Assembly (NCBI RefSeq): GCF_003610535.1
Contig: NZ_RAPN01000002.1
Span: 372,001-436,000 of the forward strand
Direction of reading: 5' to 3'
DNA from: Mangrovibacterium diazotrophicum
GTDB taxonomy: Bacteria; Bacteroidota; Bacteroidia; Bacteroidales; Prolixibacteraceae
Length of the DNA stretch: 64,000 bases
Part shown: piece by piece, positions 5,971 through 15,807 of the stretch
Layout: each line of letters starts with the position of its first letter
Position numbering within the stretch: position 1 is the stretch's first letter
Program-made: the position numbers and the translations under genes
The notes under the pieces: generated by a model
The model's database searches: none
Told to the model about the DNA's origin: nothing
Seen by the model: only the letters and a program-made list of their open reading frames with translations

Positions 5971-8769
5971 ATGACATTTATCAAAAAAGAACAAAATATC
6001 CACATAAAAGGCGCTCGAGTCCATAATTTGAAGAATATTGAGCTCCAAATTCCGAGGAATAAATTTCTCGTGATAACTGGACTATCGGGTTCCGGTAAGT
6101 CATCTTTGGCGTTTGATACTTTATATGCCGAAGGGCAAAGAAGGTATGTTGAGAGTTTATCGTCGTACGCAAGGCAGTTTTTAGGGCGCATAAACAAGCC
6201 CGAAGTTGACTTTATCAAGGGTATTCCGCCTGCAATTGCTATTGAACAAAAGGTCAACTCGCGAAATCCGCGCTCGACCGTCGGAACCTCGACTGAAATT
6301 TATGATTACTTGAAATTACTATACGCCCGAATCGGAAAAACAATCTCTCCGGTCTCGGGATCTGAAGTAAAAAGACACCAAGTTGGCGATGTGGTCGATT
6401 TCATCAGTTCGCAGACAGAAGAAACCCGCCTGTTAATTTGCGCTCCACTACGTCCAAAAAATGGTCGATCCATTGCAGAGGAAGCAGAGCTCCTTTTGCA
6501 ACAAGGTTTCTCGCGCATTGAAACCAACAACGGCATCGAACGCATCGACGAACTACTGCAGAAAGACACCAATTCGCTATGTGAGGGCAACTGTAATCTG
6601 GTGGTCGACCGGATGACAGCCAGTCGCGACGAAGACAACATTAGCCGAATGGCCGATTCAACCCAAACCGCCTTTTATGAAGGACACGGCGAATGTATTG
6701 TTAAGGTTTATGCGGAAGACGGAGTTAAAGAGGAACACTTTTCAAATTTGTTTGAAGCCGACGGCATTGAGTTCGACGAACCCACCGAGCACATGTTCAG
6801 CTTTAACAACCCGGTTGGCGCCTGCCCCGCTTGCGAAGGCTATGGAAAAGTAATCGGGATTGATGAAGACCTGGTTATTCCCAACAAAGCGCTTTCTGTC
6901 TACCAGGATGCGGTGGCTTGCTGGAAAGGTGAAACTATGAAAGCCTATAAAGAGGAACTGATCCACTCGGCGTCGAAATTTGACTTCCCCATTCACAAGC
7001 CTTATTACGAACTTTCGCAGGAACAGAAGAATTTACTGTGGACGGGCAACGAACATTTCGAAGGCATTAGTGCCTTTTTCAAAATGCTCGAAAGTAACAC
7101 TTACAAAATCCAGTATCGTGTTATGTTGGCTCGATATCGCGGAAAAACAACTTGTCCCGAATGCCACGGCACACGTTTGAAGAAAAGCGCTGGCTATGTA
7201 AAAGTAAGCGGAACGCCGATTCAGGATCTGGTTCTTCTACCTGTAAACGAACTGCGGGATTTTTTCAGGAAACTGGAATTAACAGAACATGAGCAGCAAA
7301 TTGCCCGCCGCATTTTGATCGAGATTACCAGCCGACTGAATTTCCTTTGCGATGTTGGGTTAGGTTATCTTACTTTAAACCGATTGTCGTCTACCCTGTC
7401 CGGTGGCGAGTCGCAGCGAATTAACCTGGCAACATCACTTGGTTCAAGCCTGGTTGGTTCTATTTATATATTGGATGAACCCAGCATCGGCCTTCACCCA
7501 AAAGACACCGAGCGACTAATTGACGTTCTGCGGAAATTGCAAAAAATTGGCAATACCGTTTTGGTTGTCGAGCACGACGAAGAGATAATCCGTGCAGCCG
7601 ACCAAATTATTGATATTGGCCCCAAAGCGGGGACACACGGTGGCGAGTTGGTTTTTCAGGGCGACCATGAAGCTCTTCTTAAAGCAGACAAAAGTTTGAC
7701 CGCCGACTACCTGACCGGACGAAAAAATATTGAAATCCCGAAAATCCGCCGGAAGTGGAACAACTTTATTGAAGTGCTGGGTGCTCGGGAAAACAACCTG
7801 AAAAATGTTTCGGTCAAATTCCCGTTGAACACCATTACTGCCGTAACTGGAGTCAGCGGTTCCGGCAAATCAACCTTGGTCAGCAAAATCCTCTATCCAG
7901 GTGTTGCCAAAATATTTGGCACCTACACCGAGAAAACCGGGCAGCACGATGCAATAAAAGGTGATTTCAAGCGCCTGACCGGAATCGAGTTCGTCGATCA
8001 AAACCCAATTGGGAAATCGTCGCGCTCGAACCCGGTTACCTACCTGAAGGCCTACGACGAAATTCGTAAACTTTATTCCGAGCTGCCCGCTTCGAAATAC
8101 CAAGGCTTCAAACCGGCGCATTTTTCATTCAATGTTGATGGCGGCCGCTGCGAGGAATGCCAGGGAGAAGGAGAAATTAATGTAGAAATGCAGTTTATGG
8201 CCGACGTGCACCTGGTGTGTGAAAGCTGTAATGGCAAGCGTTTCAAGGACGATATTTTGGAGGTCGAATATCGCGGCAAAAACATTTTCGACGTTCTGGA
8301 GATGACGGTGAACGATGCCATCGAGTTCTTTGGTGCGGGCAAAAGCTCCACCGAGAAGAAGATTGCCCACAAACTTCAGCCATTGCAGGACGTTGGTTTA
8401 GGATACGTCAAGTTAGGACAAAGTTCCTCAACCTTATCGGGTGGTGAAAGCCAGCGTGTGAAACTGGCAGCATTCCTGGCGAAAGAAAAGGACAGCCCTA
8501 CCCTCTTCATTTTTGATGAGCCCACAACCGGTTTGCATTTCCACGATATCAACATTTTGCTGGTGTCGTTCAATGCACTGATCTCGCGCGGACACAGCAT
8601 CATTATTATCGAGCACAACCTCGACGTCATCAAATCGGCAGACTGGATTATTGATTTGGGACCTGAGGGAGGAAAAAACGGGGGGCAAATTGTCTTCGAG
8701 GGAACACCTGAAGATTTGGTTAAAACCGAGAACTCGTTCACCGGTCAGGCACTGAAAGAAAAACTATAA
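5971..8769 (+). CDS. uvrA: Excinuclease ABC subunit UvrA
   Basis: A 932-residue protein matching UvrA in length and layout. It is the damage-recognition ATPase of nucleotide excision repair and loads UvrB on damaged DNA. Visible motifs: Walker A GLSGSGKSS near residue 40, RRYVESLSSYARQFLG, a CPAC and a CPEC cysteine pair in the first half, the ABC signature LSGGE near residue 480, a second Walker A GVSGSGKST near 630, a complete zinc finger C-x2-C-x19-C-x2-C around residues 728-754, a second LSGGE, and Walker B regions (YILDEPSIGLH, LFIFDEPTTGLH). The start follows a TAnnTTTG promoter by about 60 nt. Confidence 0.98.
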   Translation: MTFIKKEQNIHIKGARVHNLKNIELQIPRNKFLVITGLSGSGKSSLAFDTLYAEGQRRYVESLSSYARQFLGRINKPEVDFIKGIPPAIAIEQKVNSRNPRSTVGTSTEIYDYLKLLYARIGKTISPVSGSEVKRHQVGDVVDFISSQTEETRLLICAPLRPKNGRSIAEEAELLLQQGFSRIETNNGIERIDELLQKDTNSLCEGNCNLVVDRMTASRDEDNISRMADSTQTAFYEGHGECIVKVYAEDGVKEEHFSNLFEADGIEFDEPTEHMFSFNNPVGACPACEGYGKVIGIDEDLVIPNKALSVYQDAVACWKGETMKAYKEELIHSASKFDFPIHKPYYELSQEQKNLLWTGNEHFEGISAFFKMLESNTYKIQYRVMLARYRGKTTCPECHGTRLKKSAGYVKVSGTPIQDLVLLPVNELRDFFRKLELTEHEQQIARRILIEITSRLNFLCDVGLGYLTLNRLSSTLSGGESQRINLATSLGSSLVGSIYILDEPSIGLHPKDTERLIDVLRKLQKIGNTVLVVEHDEEIIRAADQIIDIGPKAGTHGGELVFQGDHEALLKADKSLTADYLTGRKNIEIPKIRRKWNNFIEVLGARENNLKNVSVKFPLNTITAVTGVSGSGKSTLVSKILYPGVAKIFGTYTEKTGQHDAIKGDFKRLTGIEFVDQNPIGKSSRSNPVTYLKAYDEIRKLYSELPASKYQGFKPAHFSFNVDGGRCEECQGEGEINVEMQFMADVHLVCESCNGKRFKDDILEVEYRGKNIFDVLEMTVNDAIEFFGAGKSSTEKKIAHKLQPLQDVGLGYVKLGQSSSTLSGGESQRVKLAAFLAKEKDSPTLFIFDEPTTGLHFHDINILLVSFNALISRGHSIIIIEHNLDVIKSADWIIDLGPEGGKNGGQIVFEGTPEDLVKTENSFTGQALKEKL

Positions 8770-8903
8770 AGGTGGACTTCCGTAGAGCCAATTAAAATCG
8801 AATTGTAAGTAAAAGGATTTTAGCGGTAACTTATTGAAAGTTGAAACTTGTCAATACCCGTTCAATTTAGACTCATTCAAATAGGCATTACTCTAAAATC
8901 CTG

Positions 8904-8911
8904 TATCTTTG
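8904..8911 (+). promoter_or_regulatory. -7 promoter element of the 593-residue protein gene
   Basis: TATCTTTG matches TAnnTTTG exactly. It predicts a leader of about 75 nt before the ATG at 8993, which contains the hairpin described separately. No -33 TTG at standard spacing is visible. Confidence 0.65.
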
Positions 8912-8935
8912 CGACCAATTGAGTTGATTAGGAAT

Positions 8936-8979
8936 AGAACGAAAAGCGATGATTTCATCGACGAGATCCGCTTGGTTCT
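8936..8979 (+). promoter_or_regulatory. Stem-loop in the 5' leader
   Basis: The predicted leader can fold into a two-part stem: AGAAC (8936-8940) with GTTCT (8975-8979) and AAGCG (8944-8948) with CGCTT (8969-8973). The apex contains a second, alternative hairpin CGATGA-TT-TCATCG. It ends 13 nt before the start codon. It matches no riboswitch I recognise; a regulatory role is inferred only from structure and position. Confidence 0.4.
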
Positions 8980-8992
8980 AAATATGAAATAA

Positions 8993-10774
8993 ATGAATTT
9001 GAAAGCACACTCTTTTCATATTCCGGTCATGGGGCTGGGATATACCGTCGACACGCCGGTGAAAGTTGCACATCTGGGCATCTCTTCAGTGGTTTCTATC
9101 GTCGACGACTTCCTGATGGAAAAAATGCGGGAATTCTACAGTAAAAAGTTCGACCTTCCTTTTAAAGAAATTTCGACTAAAGTAGAAGACTTTCGGGCAA
9201 AACGTGTCACTGCTTATCTGAATTTGGTTGACAAACTGGTTTCTGAGAAATACGAGGAAATGGTCAACAATTTCCAACAAAAAAGCAGCGAACTGGAAAA
9301 ATATTTCGAACTGTTACCGGATGCCAAAAGCATTAAAGAACGGTTTAACCAAATGATCCAGAGTAGTAGTTTGCCCGACGTTAAAAACTGGTTGCGCAAA
9401 AATCTGACAAAAGGCGATATCGACGTCAACATTATGACGAAACTCGATAAGGTCAACTACGCTAACGGCGAGGCACTGCCAACGGAGTTTAACGATGCAC
9501 ATGCGGCGCTGCGCGGCTTTGCCAACAGCACGCTTTGCTCGTCGCTGGTATTGTCTGCCGGGATGAATCCCCGCTTGTACAGCTACATCGAAAATTTCGA
9601 TGATTTTTACCCGAATGCTGAAGGTCAGTTCAAAAAGAAGGTTACGCTGAAGGTAAGCGATTATCGTTCTGCGCTGATCCAAGGTCGCTTTTTGGCGAAA
9701 AAAGGAATCTGGGTATCGGAGTACCGAATCGAATCAGGCTTAAACTGCGGCGGACACGCGTTCGCCACTCAAGGCTACCTGCTGGGACCTATTTTGGATG
9801 AATTCCGTGAAAAACGCGAAGAACTTGAAAAAGCTGTTTTCGACGTTTTCCAAAAAGGACTTGAAGAAAAAGGCAAAAACAAGTTGGAAGCTATCCCTGA
9901 AATGAAAATTACGGCTCAGGGCGGCGTAGGTTCCAGCGAGGAGCACAACTTCTTACTCGACGAGTATAAACTCGACAGCATTGGCTGGGGTAGCCCGTTT
10001 ATGCTGGTTCCCGAGGCTTGCCATATCGACAAGTACAGTCTGGAACTGTTACGCAATTCGGGTGAAGATGACTTCTACCTAAGCGATGCCTCACCACTTG
10101 GTGTTCATTTTAATAATGTACGCCACAGCAGTCAGCAAAAGGCTATTGAGCATACTCGCAAAGACGGGAAAGTCGGTTTTCCATGTACAAAACGCTACCT
10201 GGTTTTCAACACCGAATTTACTGATCAACCAATTTGTACAGCTTCTCGTCGCTATCAAACCTTAAAAATTGAAGAAATTCAGAAAACAGATTTGAGTGAC
10301 GACTGCAAACAATGGCAAATCGACAAACTGGCTGAGAAAGAATGTTTGTGTGAAGGTCTGAGTAATTCAACTTACCTGGCCAACGAAATCACACCGGACA
10401 GTCCGCGCCAAGGCGTAAGTATCTGTCCAGGACCAAACCTGGCGTACTTTAATAAAATTGCCAGTTTGAAAGAAATGGTCGATCACATTTACGGCAAATT
10501 CAATCTGCTGGAAGGCGTTAAACGTCCGAACCTGTTTATGAAAGAATTGAGCATGTACGTTGACTACCTTGAAAAACGGGTTGAAGAATTGCGCCACGCC
10601 AAAGATGAAAAGCAAGCTTCATACTACCGTACATTCCGCAAAAATATGCAGGATGGCATTGTATACTACAAGGATCTTTTTGCCAAGTACGACTCCAAGC
10701 TGCAGGAAATGAAGCAAGGAGTAATTGCCGAATTGGAAAACATTAGCCAAAAAATTGAGGCTTTCCATATTTAA
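8993..10774 (+). CDS. Uncharacterised 593-residue protein, possibly FMN-type TIM barrel
   Basis: I do not recognise a named family. The N-terminus (IPVMGLGYTVDTPVKVAHLG) and two later glycine-rich stretches (GLNCGGHAFATQG near 255 and ITAQGGVGSSEEHNFLL near 310) resemble strands and phosphate loops of nitronate monooxygenase or related FMN-dependent TIM-barrel enzymes; this is a similarity by eye. There is a helical insert (about residues 40-130). The C-terminal third has clustered cysteines (DDCKQW, KECLCEG, SICPGPN near residues 438-490) that could bind metal or an iron-sulfur cluster. There is no signal peptide, so it is cytoplasmic. It is a single-gene unit with its own promoter and terminator. 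Confidence 0.75.
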   Translation: MNLKAHSFHIPVMGLGYTVDTPVKVAHLGISSVVSIVDDFLMEKMREFYSKKFDLPFKEISTKVEDFRAKRVTAYLNLVDKLVSEKYEEMVNNFQQKSSELEKYFELLPDAKSIKERFNQMIQSSSLPDVKNWLRKNLTKGDIDVNIMTKLDKVNYANGEALPTEFNDAHAALRGFANSTLCSSLVLSAGMNPRLYSYIENFDDFYPNAEGQFKKKVTLKVSDYRSALIQGRFLAKKGIWVSEYRIESGLNCGGHAFATQGYLLGPILDEFREKREELEKAVFDVFQKGLEEKGKNKLEAIPEMKITAQGGVGSSEEHNFLLDEYKLDSIGWGSPFMLVPEACHIDKYSLELLRNSGEDDFYLSDASPLGVHFNNVRHSSQQKAIEHTRKDGKVGFPCTKRYLVFNTEFTDQPICTASRRYQTLKIEEIQKTDLSDDCKQWQIDKLAEKECLCEGLSNSTYLANEITPDSPRQGVSICPGPNLAYFNKIASLKEMVDHIYGKFNLLEGVKRPNLFMKELSMYVDYLEKRVEELRHAKDEKQASYYRTFRKNMQDGIVYYKDLFAKYDSKLQEMKQGVIAELENISQKIEAFHI

Positions 10775-10796
10775 TAAAGCCTTTCTGAATACATTG

Positions 10797-10828
10797 AAAA
10801 GCAGGTCTCATAACGGCCTGCTTTTTTA
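10797..10828 (+). terminator. Intrinsic terminator
   Basis: AAAAGCAGG and CCTGCTTTTTT form a 9-bp stem around an 11-nt loop with a following T run, 23 bp beyond the stop codon of the 593-residue protein gene. Confidence 0.85.
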
Positions 10829-10935
10829 TTGCAACAAAACCATGTGTCACGAAGACATAAAAACATTGAACTTTCGGACAGGCCAAGCGTTTCATTATCT
10901 TATTAATTTAATTCACACCCCATATTTTAAAAGCT

Positions 10936-11340
10936 ATGAAAACAAAGAATGTAGATTTAGGACTCCTTATTGTGCGAATTGGTGTTGGTTTACTAATGTT
11001 ATTCCACGGAATCAGCAAATTGTCAGGAGGTTTAGGTTTTATCCAGGGAATGCTTGAAGCAAAAGGCCTGCCCGGATTTATCGCCTATGGTGTAATTGTT
11101 GGCGAAGTTTTGGCTCCGCTTGCCATTCTGGTTGGATTCAGAACCCGGATTGCTGCACTTATTTACGCCTTCAACATGGTCGTGGCAGTCTTAATGGTTC
11201 ACGCCGCTCAATTCTTCACCATGAGTGAGCAAGGAGGTTGGGCATTGGAACTAATTGGTCTGTATTTCCTGGGAGCTATCGCCCTGTTTTTCACCGGTGC
11301 CGGGAAATATGCGGCTTCATCTACCAACACTTGGGATTAA
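10936..11340 (+). CDS. DoxX family membrane protein
   Basis: A 134-residue protein with four hydrophobic segments (starting near residues 8, 45, 72 and 105) and the DoxX-like opening LGLLIVRIGVGLLMLFHGISKL. DoxX-family proteins are small inner-membrane proteins, in some cases tied to quinone oxidation or redox homeostasis, but most members, including this one, have no assigned reaction. Single gene flanked by terminators on both sides. Confidence 0.88.
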   Translation: MKTKNVDLGLLIVRIGVGLLMLFHGISKLSGGLGFIQGMLEAKGLPGFIAYGVIVGEVLAPLAILVGFRTRIAALIYAFNMVVAVLMVHAAQFFTMSEQGGWALELIGLYFLGAIALFFTGAGKYAASSTNTWD

Positions 11341-11365
11341 TTACTGATTGATCGTTAATAATGAT

Positions 11366-11400
11366 AAAAGCAGTTCCGACGACGGAGCTGCTTTTCTTTT
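11366..11400 (+). terminator. Intrinsic terminator of the DoxX gene
   Basis: A 13-bp stem (AAAAGCAGTTCCG with CGGAGCTGCTTTT, one G-T pair) with a 4-nt loop and T-rich tail, 26 bp after the DoxX stop codon. Confidence 0.85.
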
Positions 11401-11466
11401 TTAACCAATCATTAAAACAAGGTGCTTTCTCTTGTATTTTAAAGGGTATGCTCGTAACTTGTTTAG

Positions 11467-11481
11467 GCATGTTGAACATGC
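11467..11481. promoter_or_regulatory. Palindrome upstream of the Omp85-like gene
   Basis: GCATGTTGAACATGC is a perfect 7+1+7 inverted repeat about 87 bp upstream of the Omp85-like start codon. It has no T run, so it resembles a protein-binding site more than a terminator. No known regulator is assigned. Confidence 0.35.
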
Positions 11482-11567
11482 TTGCGAGTTCGATTTTTCA
11501 CTCAAACGCAGCTGATTTATTGTTTTCCGCCTTCAATACGTTTAGCCGCAAATTCAAATGAACCTCT

Positions 11568-12656
11568 ATGAGAAAACACCTGCTAATTCTACTAATGGTG
11601 CTTTGCGCAGCCACAACCAACGCCCAGAACCAAGACAAAAAACAAAAAACCGACAGTATTGCCGAAGCCAAACTCAAAGCAAAAAAGAATGTCGATTTCT
11701 CTGTGATGCCTTACCTGAGCTACAACCGCAACCTCAAGCTGATGCTCGGCGTAATCCCGATGGCCATGTACAAACCTGTTCCAGGCGATACCATTTCACC
11801 CAAATCACTTTCCGGACTTTCGGCTATTTATACCACCAACGGTTCTTATTTTATCGCACTGTTCAACAAATGGTATTTTGCGGAAGATAAATGGCGGGCA
11901 AAGTTTTTTGCCATCACGGGCGACCACTATTCTCAATTCTTCATGGAAGACACCGACGTGCCGGGATTTTACGACTACGGCACGAAAACAACTTTTTTAA
12001 TCTTCGGGATTCAGCGAAAAATCACAACGGGCTTATACGGAGGACTCGCCTACAGTTATGCTCATCACAAAACAACCTACGAAGATAATGTTCAACCTCC
12101 GTCGACGACCAAGAAAAATGGATTGGAATACAGCCTCCTATATGATTCCCGGGATGCCGTTTACTACCCGACAATTGGGACCAATGCAAAACTGAAATGG
12201 AATTCTTTTCCGGAATGGTTCGGGAATGACCTGTCTGCAAACAAAATCTCGATCGAATACAACCGCTACTTCCCGATGCGTGAAAATACTGATGTGTTGG
12301 CGACCCGTTTTTCTGGACAATTCGGCTTGGGGGACATTGCTTTTGAACAACAAGTCACCATTGGCAACAAAGATATTCGCGGGTACTCCGAAGGAAAATA
12401 TCGAGGCGACGGGCTGGTTGCGCTACAAGGTGAATACCGTTACAATTTCAAAGACAAAATGGGATTGGTGGGGTTCTTCGGGTTAGCAACGATTTACGGC
12501 TCGGACAATGACAGCTTCAACAAAAAACTTTACCCCGGCGGTGGAATCGGTTATCGTTATCGCGCGTTTAAAGCGGTAAAATTCAATGTCGGGCTGGATG
12601 CTGCTGTGGGTAAGGAAGATTGGGGAGTCTACTTCCGCATTGGTGAAGCTTTCTAA
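11568..12656 (+). CDS. BamA/TamA-like (Omp85 barrel) outer-membrane protein
   Basis: A 362-residue protein with a signal peptide (about residues 1-20, ending TTNAQ), a short Lys-rich linker and then a beta-barrel domain. The barrel has the Omp85 hallmark RGY motif (KDIRGYSEGKYRGDG near residue 270) and ends in an aromatic residue (GEAF). There are no POTRA repeats, so it is the short surface-antigen type rather than BamA itself. It may insert or export a specific client, but nothing here identifies one. It converges on the MATE gene with a 12-bp gap. Confidence 0.8.
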   Translation: MRKHLLILLMVLCAATTNAQNQDKKQKTDSIAEAKLKAKKNVDFSVMPYLSYNRNLKLMLGVIPMAMYKPVPGDTISPKSLSGLSAIYTTNGSYFIALFNKWYFAEDKWRAKFFAITGDHYSQFFMEDTDVPGFYDYGTKTTFLIFGIQRKITTGLYGGLAYSYAHHKTTYEDNVQPPSTTKKNGLEYSLLYDSRDAVYYPTIGTNAKLKWNSFPEWFGNDLSANKISIEYNRYFPMRENTDVLATRFSGQFGLGDIAFEQQVTIGNKDIRGYSEGKYRGDGLVALQGEYRYNFKDKMGLVGFFGLATIYGSDNDSFNKKLYPGGGIGYRYRAFKAVKFNVGLDAAVGKEDWGVYFRIGEAF

Positions 12657-12668
12657 AAATTGTGGCCG

Positions 12669-14003
12669 CTACTTCAATCGAGCCCACTCACGTCGTAAAA
12701 AGAAAATCACAATCAATGCCGAAACGGCGTCCGAGATTGGCATCGATACCCAGATCCCATTCAATTCGAAAAAGCCGGGTAATACAAATAATAAAGGAAT
12801 CAATACAATCACCTGCCTCAGCAAGGTCAGCAAGGTTGCTATTTTGGCTTTGCCGATTGATTGGAAGAAATTACCTGCAACAACCTGAAATCCGACAATC
12901 GGTAATGCCAACAAACCGAGCCTCAAGCCCATTTGCCCGATAATGAGTAATCCCGGATCTTCGGCGTTAAAAAAACGAACGATGGAATCGGGGAAAACCT
13001 GCACCCCGATAAACGCGAGAATTGAAATAACCGATGATGAAATAATTGCCAGACGCAAAGCCTCTTTCACCCGGTCATTCTGTTTGGCACCATAGTTAAA
13101 CCCGATAATCGGCTGGGTTGACATGTTGATGGCAACCACTGACATGATGATCAACGTCGCGACCGAGTTGACAATTCCCATTGCACCAACCGCCATATCG
13201 CCGCCAAACTGAATCAGTTTTGTATTGATCAGTCCCTGGACTACGGAGTTGGCAATCTGCATAAAGAATGGAGCCATCCCAATCACAAGAATCTCCTTGA
13301 TGATTTCGGGCTCTATTTTAAAATACTGTGGCTTTATTTTCACGACAGAACGATTGCTCCTGAAGTGCAACAACACCCAAACGGCTAGCACCATCATTGA
13401 TATTACGGTGGCGTAAGCAGCACCTTTCACGCCCATTCCCAGACCGAAAATGAAAATCGGGTCGAGCACAATGTTGGTTCCTGCACTAATCAGCATCGAA
13501 TACATGGCGATCCGCGCGTTTCCCTCCGAGCGAATAACATTATTCAATGAAAAACCAACCACCTGGAAAATAACGCCGACTAAAATAATATCAAGGTAAT
13601 CGTTGGCGTAGCCCATTGTCTCGGGCGTTGCGCCAAACATTTTTAGCATGGGTCCTTTGATCAAAAAACCAATCAGAGTGATAAGCAGCGATGCGACGAG
13701 CATGAGAACGAAACTATTTCCCAGCACCCGCTCGGCTTTCGGCATGTCCTTTCGCCCCATGTTAATTGAGACCAAAACACTGGCTCCAATTCCGATCAGC
13801 ATCCCGAACGCGATCATCACCAACATGACCGGAAAGATGACCGAGACACCACTAAGAGCGGTTGCTCCAACCCCTTGCCCTATGAAAATTCGGTCGACGA
13901 TGTTGTACAAAGCATTCACGAAAACACCAATAAATGCCGGGATAAAATATTTCAGCATTAGTTTTCCGACGTTAGTTTCGGCAAGTTCCCTGGTTTTTTC
14001 CAT
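12669..14003 (-). CDS. MATE family efflux transporter
   Basis: A 444-residue inner-membrane protein with about 12 hydrophobic segments in two pseudo-symmetric halves. Typical MATE features include PAFIGVFVNALYNIVDRIFIGQ and FQVVAGNFFQSIGKAKIA. MATE proteins export cationic drugs or metabolites in exchange for sodium or protons; the substrate is not predictable. It is a stand-alone gene convergent with the Omp85-like gene. Confidence 0.93.
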   Translation of the reverse strand: MEKTRELAETNVGKLMLKYFIPAFIGVFVNALYNIVDRIFIGQGVGATALSGVSVIFPVMLVMIAFGMLIGIGASVLVSINMGRKDMPKAERVLGNSFVLMLVASLLITLIGFLIKGPMLKMFGATPETMGYANDYLDIILVGVIFQVVGFSLNNVIRSEGNARIAMYSMLISAGTNIVLDPIFIFGLGMGVKGAAYATVISMMVLAVWVLLHFRSNRSVVKIKPQYFKIEPEIIKEILVIGMAPFFMQIANSVVQGLINTKLIQFGGDMAVGAMGIVNSVATLIIMSVVAINMSTQPIIGFNYGAKQNDRVKEALRLAIISSSVISILAFIGVQVFPDSIVRFFNAEDPGLLIIGQMGLRLGLLALPIVGFQVVAGNFFQSIGKAKIATLLTLLRQVIVLIPLLFVLPGFFELNGIWVSMPISDAVSALIVIFFLRREWARLK

Positions 14004-14147
14004 CTGCTTCAGAAAGTAAGGTAATTAGTCTCAAACGGCCGGCTGCAGAGCACTGGTGACCTGAGACTTTGGGCTTGGTTGAATTTAAAGTGTCGCCGCA
14101 AAAGTAAACATTCGCACTAATAAAACCCGATTTTAAAGTTCTTATTC

Positions 14148-14155
14148 TAAATTTG
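14148..14155 (+). promoter_or_regulatory. -7 promoter element of the HEAT-like gene
   Basis: TAAATTTG matches TAnnTTTG exactly and predicts a leader of roughly 20-25 nt before the ATG at 14185. Confidence 0.6.
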
Positions 14156-14184
14156 CAGGAGAATAGAAATTAGAAACAGCATTC

Positions 14185-14733
14185 ATGACAAAAGAGGATT
14201 CAGCAAAAATCAATCAAGATACAATCACCAACCTGCAATCATCCAACGCGGAGCTGGTAAACGAAACGATCAATCAATTGAGCGAATCAGGCAACTCGGC
14301 CTATCTGCCTTTCCTGTTCGAGCTGCTTCACTCTACGTCGAATGATGAAATTAAAAGACGGATTGCCCGCCTTCTTGCTGAATTGAAACACAGCGATGCA
14401 ATTCCTCTGATTATTGAGGCAATTAAAAACAAAGCGTACACCAAAGAGCTGCAATACTTGGTTTCGGCCTGTTGGGAAAACGGGATGGACTACAGCGAAC
14501 ATTTGTCGCTGTTCATCGACTTGATGATTCAGCACGAATTTATGATTGCGTTCGAGGCGCACACCGTGATCACCAATATGACCGGCAAAATTTCTGCGGC
14601 TACCTGCGAACAGGAAAGCACGAAAATCAAAAATGCCCTTACTCAGGTGTCAGAAGAGAACCGTCAAATGCTGGAAGAAGTGTTGGAATTCCTGCCATTA
14701 CTGGAGGCCGGAATAGAGCCGCAAAGCTTTTAA
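14185..14733 (+). CDS. HEAT-repeat-like alpha-helical protein
   Basis: A 182-residue soluble protein made of helix pairs. Two HEAT-type units are visible: residues about 28-65 (NQLSESGNSAYLPFLFELL) and 60-95 (IKRRIARLLAELKHSDAIPL). Such proteins are scaffolds for protein-protein contact. There is no signal peptide. It lies 99 bp upstream of the PorP/SprF gene in the same orientation, but the latter has its own promoter-like element, so functional coupling is unclear. Confidence 0.75.
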   Translation: MTKEDSAKINQDTITNLQSSNAELVNETINQLSESGNSAYLPFLFELLHSTSNDEIKRRIARLLAELKHSDAIPLIIEAIKNKAYTKELQYLVSACWENGMDYSEHLSLFIDLMIQHEFMIAFEAHTVITNMTGKISAATCEQESTKIKNALTQVSEENRQMLEEVLEFLPLLEAGIEPQSF

Positions 14734-14832
14734 ATTGATCAAAATTCGCACAAAAGACTAGGAATTAATCCAATATCAGTTAAATTTAGGCACGACTTTA
14801 ACTATAAGCCCTCAAACATTTAACTGAGATAC

Positions 14833-15807
14833 GTGAAAAAGGCATTGTATATTCTGAGTTTCTTGCTACCATTTTGCGCAGTCAATGCTCAGGATGCCGA
14901 ATATTCGCAGTTTTATGCCAATCCTGTTTATTTGAATCCCGGTTTTACGGGAACTTCCGAGCAAGGACGGGTTGCCGTGAACTACCGGAATCAATGGCCA
15001 GAGCAAGGCTCAACCTATGTGAATTATTCTGTCTCTTTCGACACTTACATGAAAAAACTGGGCGGTGGGATCGGAGCTCAGATTCACAATAATCGCGAAT
15101 TAAACGGAGTAGTCGAAGCCACAAACTTTAGTCTTTTTTACTCGCACCATGTAAAAGTTAATCCTCGCTTTTTTGTTGATTTGGGTTTACAGGCCGGATT
15201 CACTTATAAGAAGCTCGATTACCGAAACCTGATTTTCCCGGACATGATCAATCAACTAACCGGCGAACGATATGTTGGCAGCGAAACAGTGCAGGAAACG
15301 GCCAGCATCGCCTATCCCGATTTTGGTGTCGGATTTATTGGTCAGTATGATTCGTTTTACGGAGGTGTGAGTATCAACCACCTTACACAGCCCAGCGAAT
15401 CGGTTTTTATTGGCGACAACCGTGGAAAGTTACCGTTAAAAGTGACGGTACACATGGGGGCCAAGAGTTACCGCTGGCATCGTGGCCTTTTATCCCGGCG
15501 TTTCACGCTTTCACCCAATGTGATTTACCAGCGACAAGGCGCTTTCAGTCAGTTAAACATGGGTCTGTACCTACTGGAAAAATCGATTTCCGGAGGACTT
15601 TGGTATCGGCAAACATCCGGCATTCAGCCCGAATCCATGATTGTGATGCTTGGCGTAATGCGCCCCAAGTTTAAATTTGGCTACAGTTACGACTTTAGCC
15701 TCTCAAAATTGAGTAACTACTCCAATTCGGCACACGAAATTTCATTGATTTTCTTTGTTGGCGACAAGCATTCGGATCGCGATGCTCTTCTCATTCCTTC
15801 ACTTTAA
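14833..15807 (+). CDS. Type IX secretion system PorP/SprF family membrane protein
   Basis: A 324-residue protein using a GTG start, with a signal peptide (about 1-19, ending VNAQ) and the PorP/SprF hallmark DAEYSQFYANPVYLNPGFTG just after it, then a beta-barrel. PorP/SprF proteins sit in the outer membrane and help secrete or anchor T9SS cargo; the SprF subgroup serves cargo with type B C-terminal domains. The convergent neighbour encodes exactly such a cargo, and the two genes overlap by 4 bp at their 3' ends, so this is probably its dedicated partner. A -7-like TAAATTTA lies at 14781-14788. Confidence 0.92.
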   Translation: MKKALYILSFLLPFCAVNAQDAEYSQFYANPVYLNPGFTGTSEQGRVAVNYRNQWPEQGSTYVNYSVSFDTYMKKLGGGIGAQIHNNRELNGVVEATNFSLFYSHHVKVNPRFFVDLGLQAGFTYKKLDYRNLIFPDMINQLTGERYVGSETVQETASIAYPDFGVGFIGQYDSFYGGVSINHLTQPSESVFIGDNRGKLPLKVTVHMGAKSYRWHRGLLSRRFTLSPNVIYQRQGAFSQLNMGLYLLEKSISGGLWYRQTSGIQPESMIVMLGVMRPKFKFGYSYDFSLSKLSNYSNSAHEISLIFFVGDKHSDRDALLIPSL

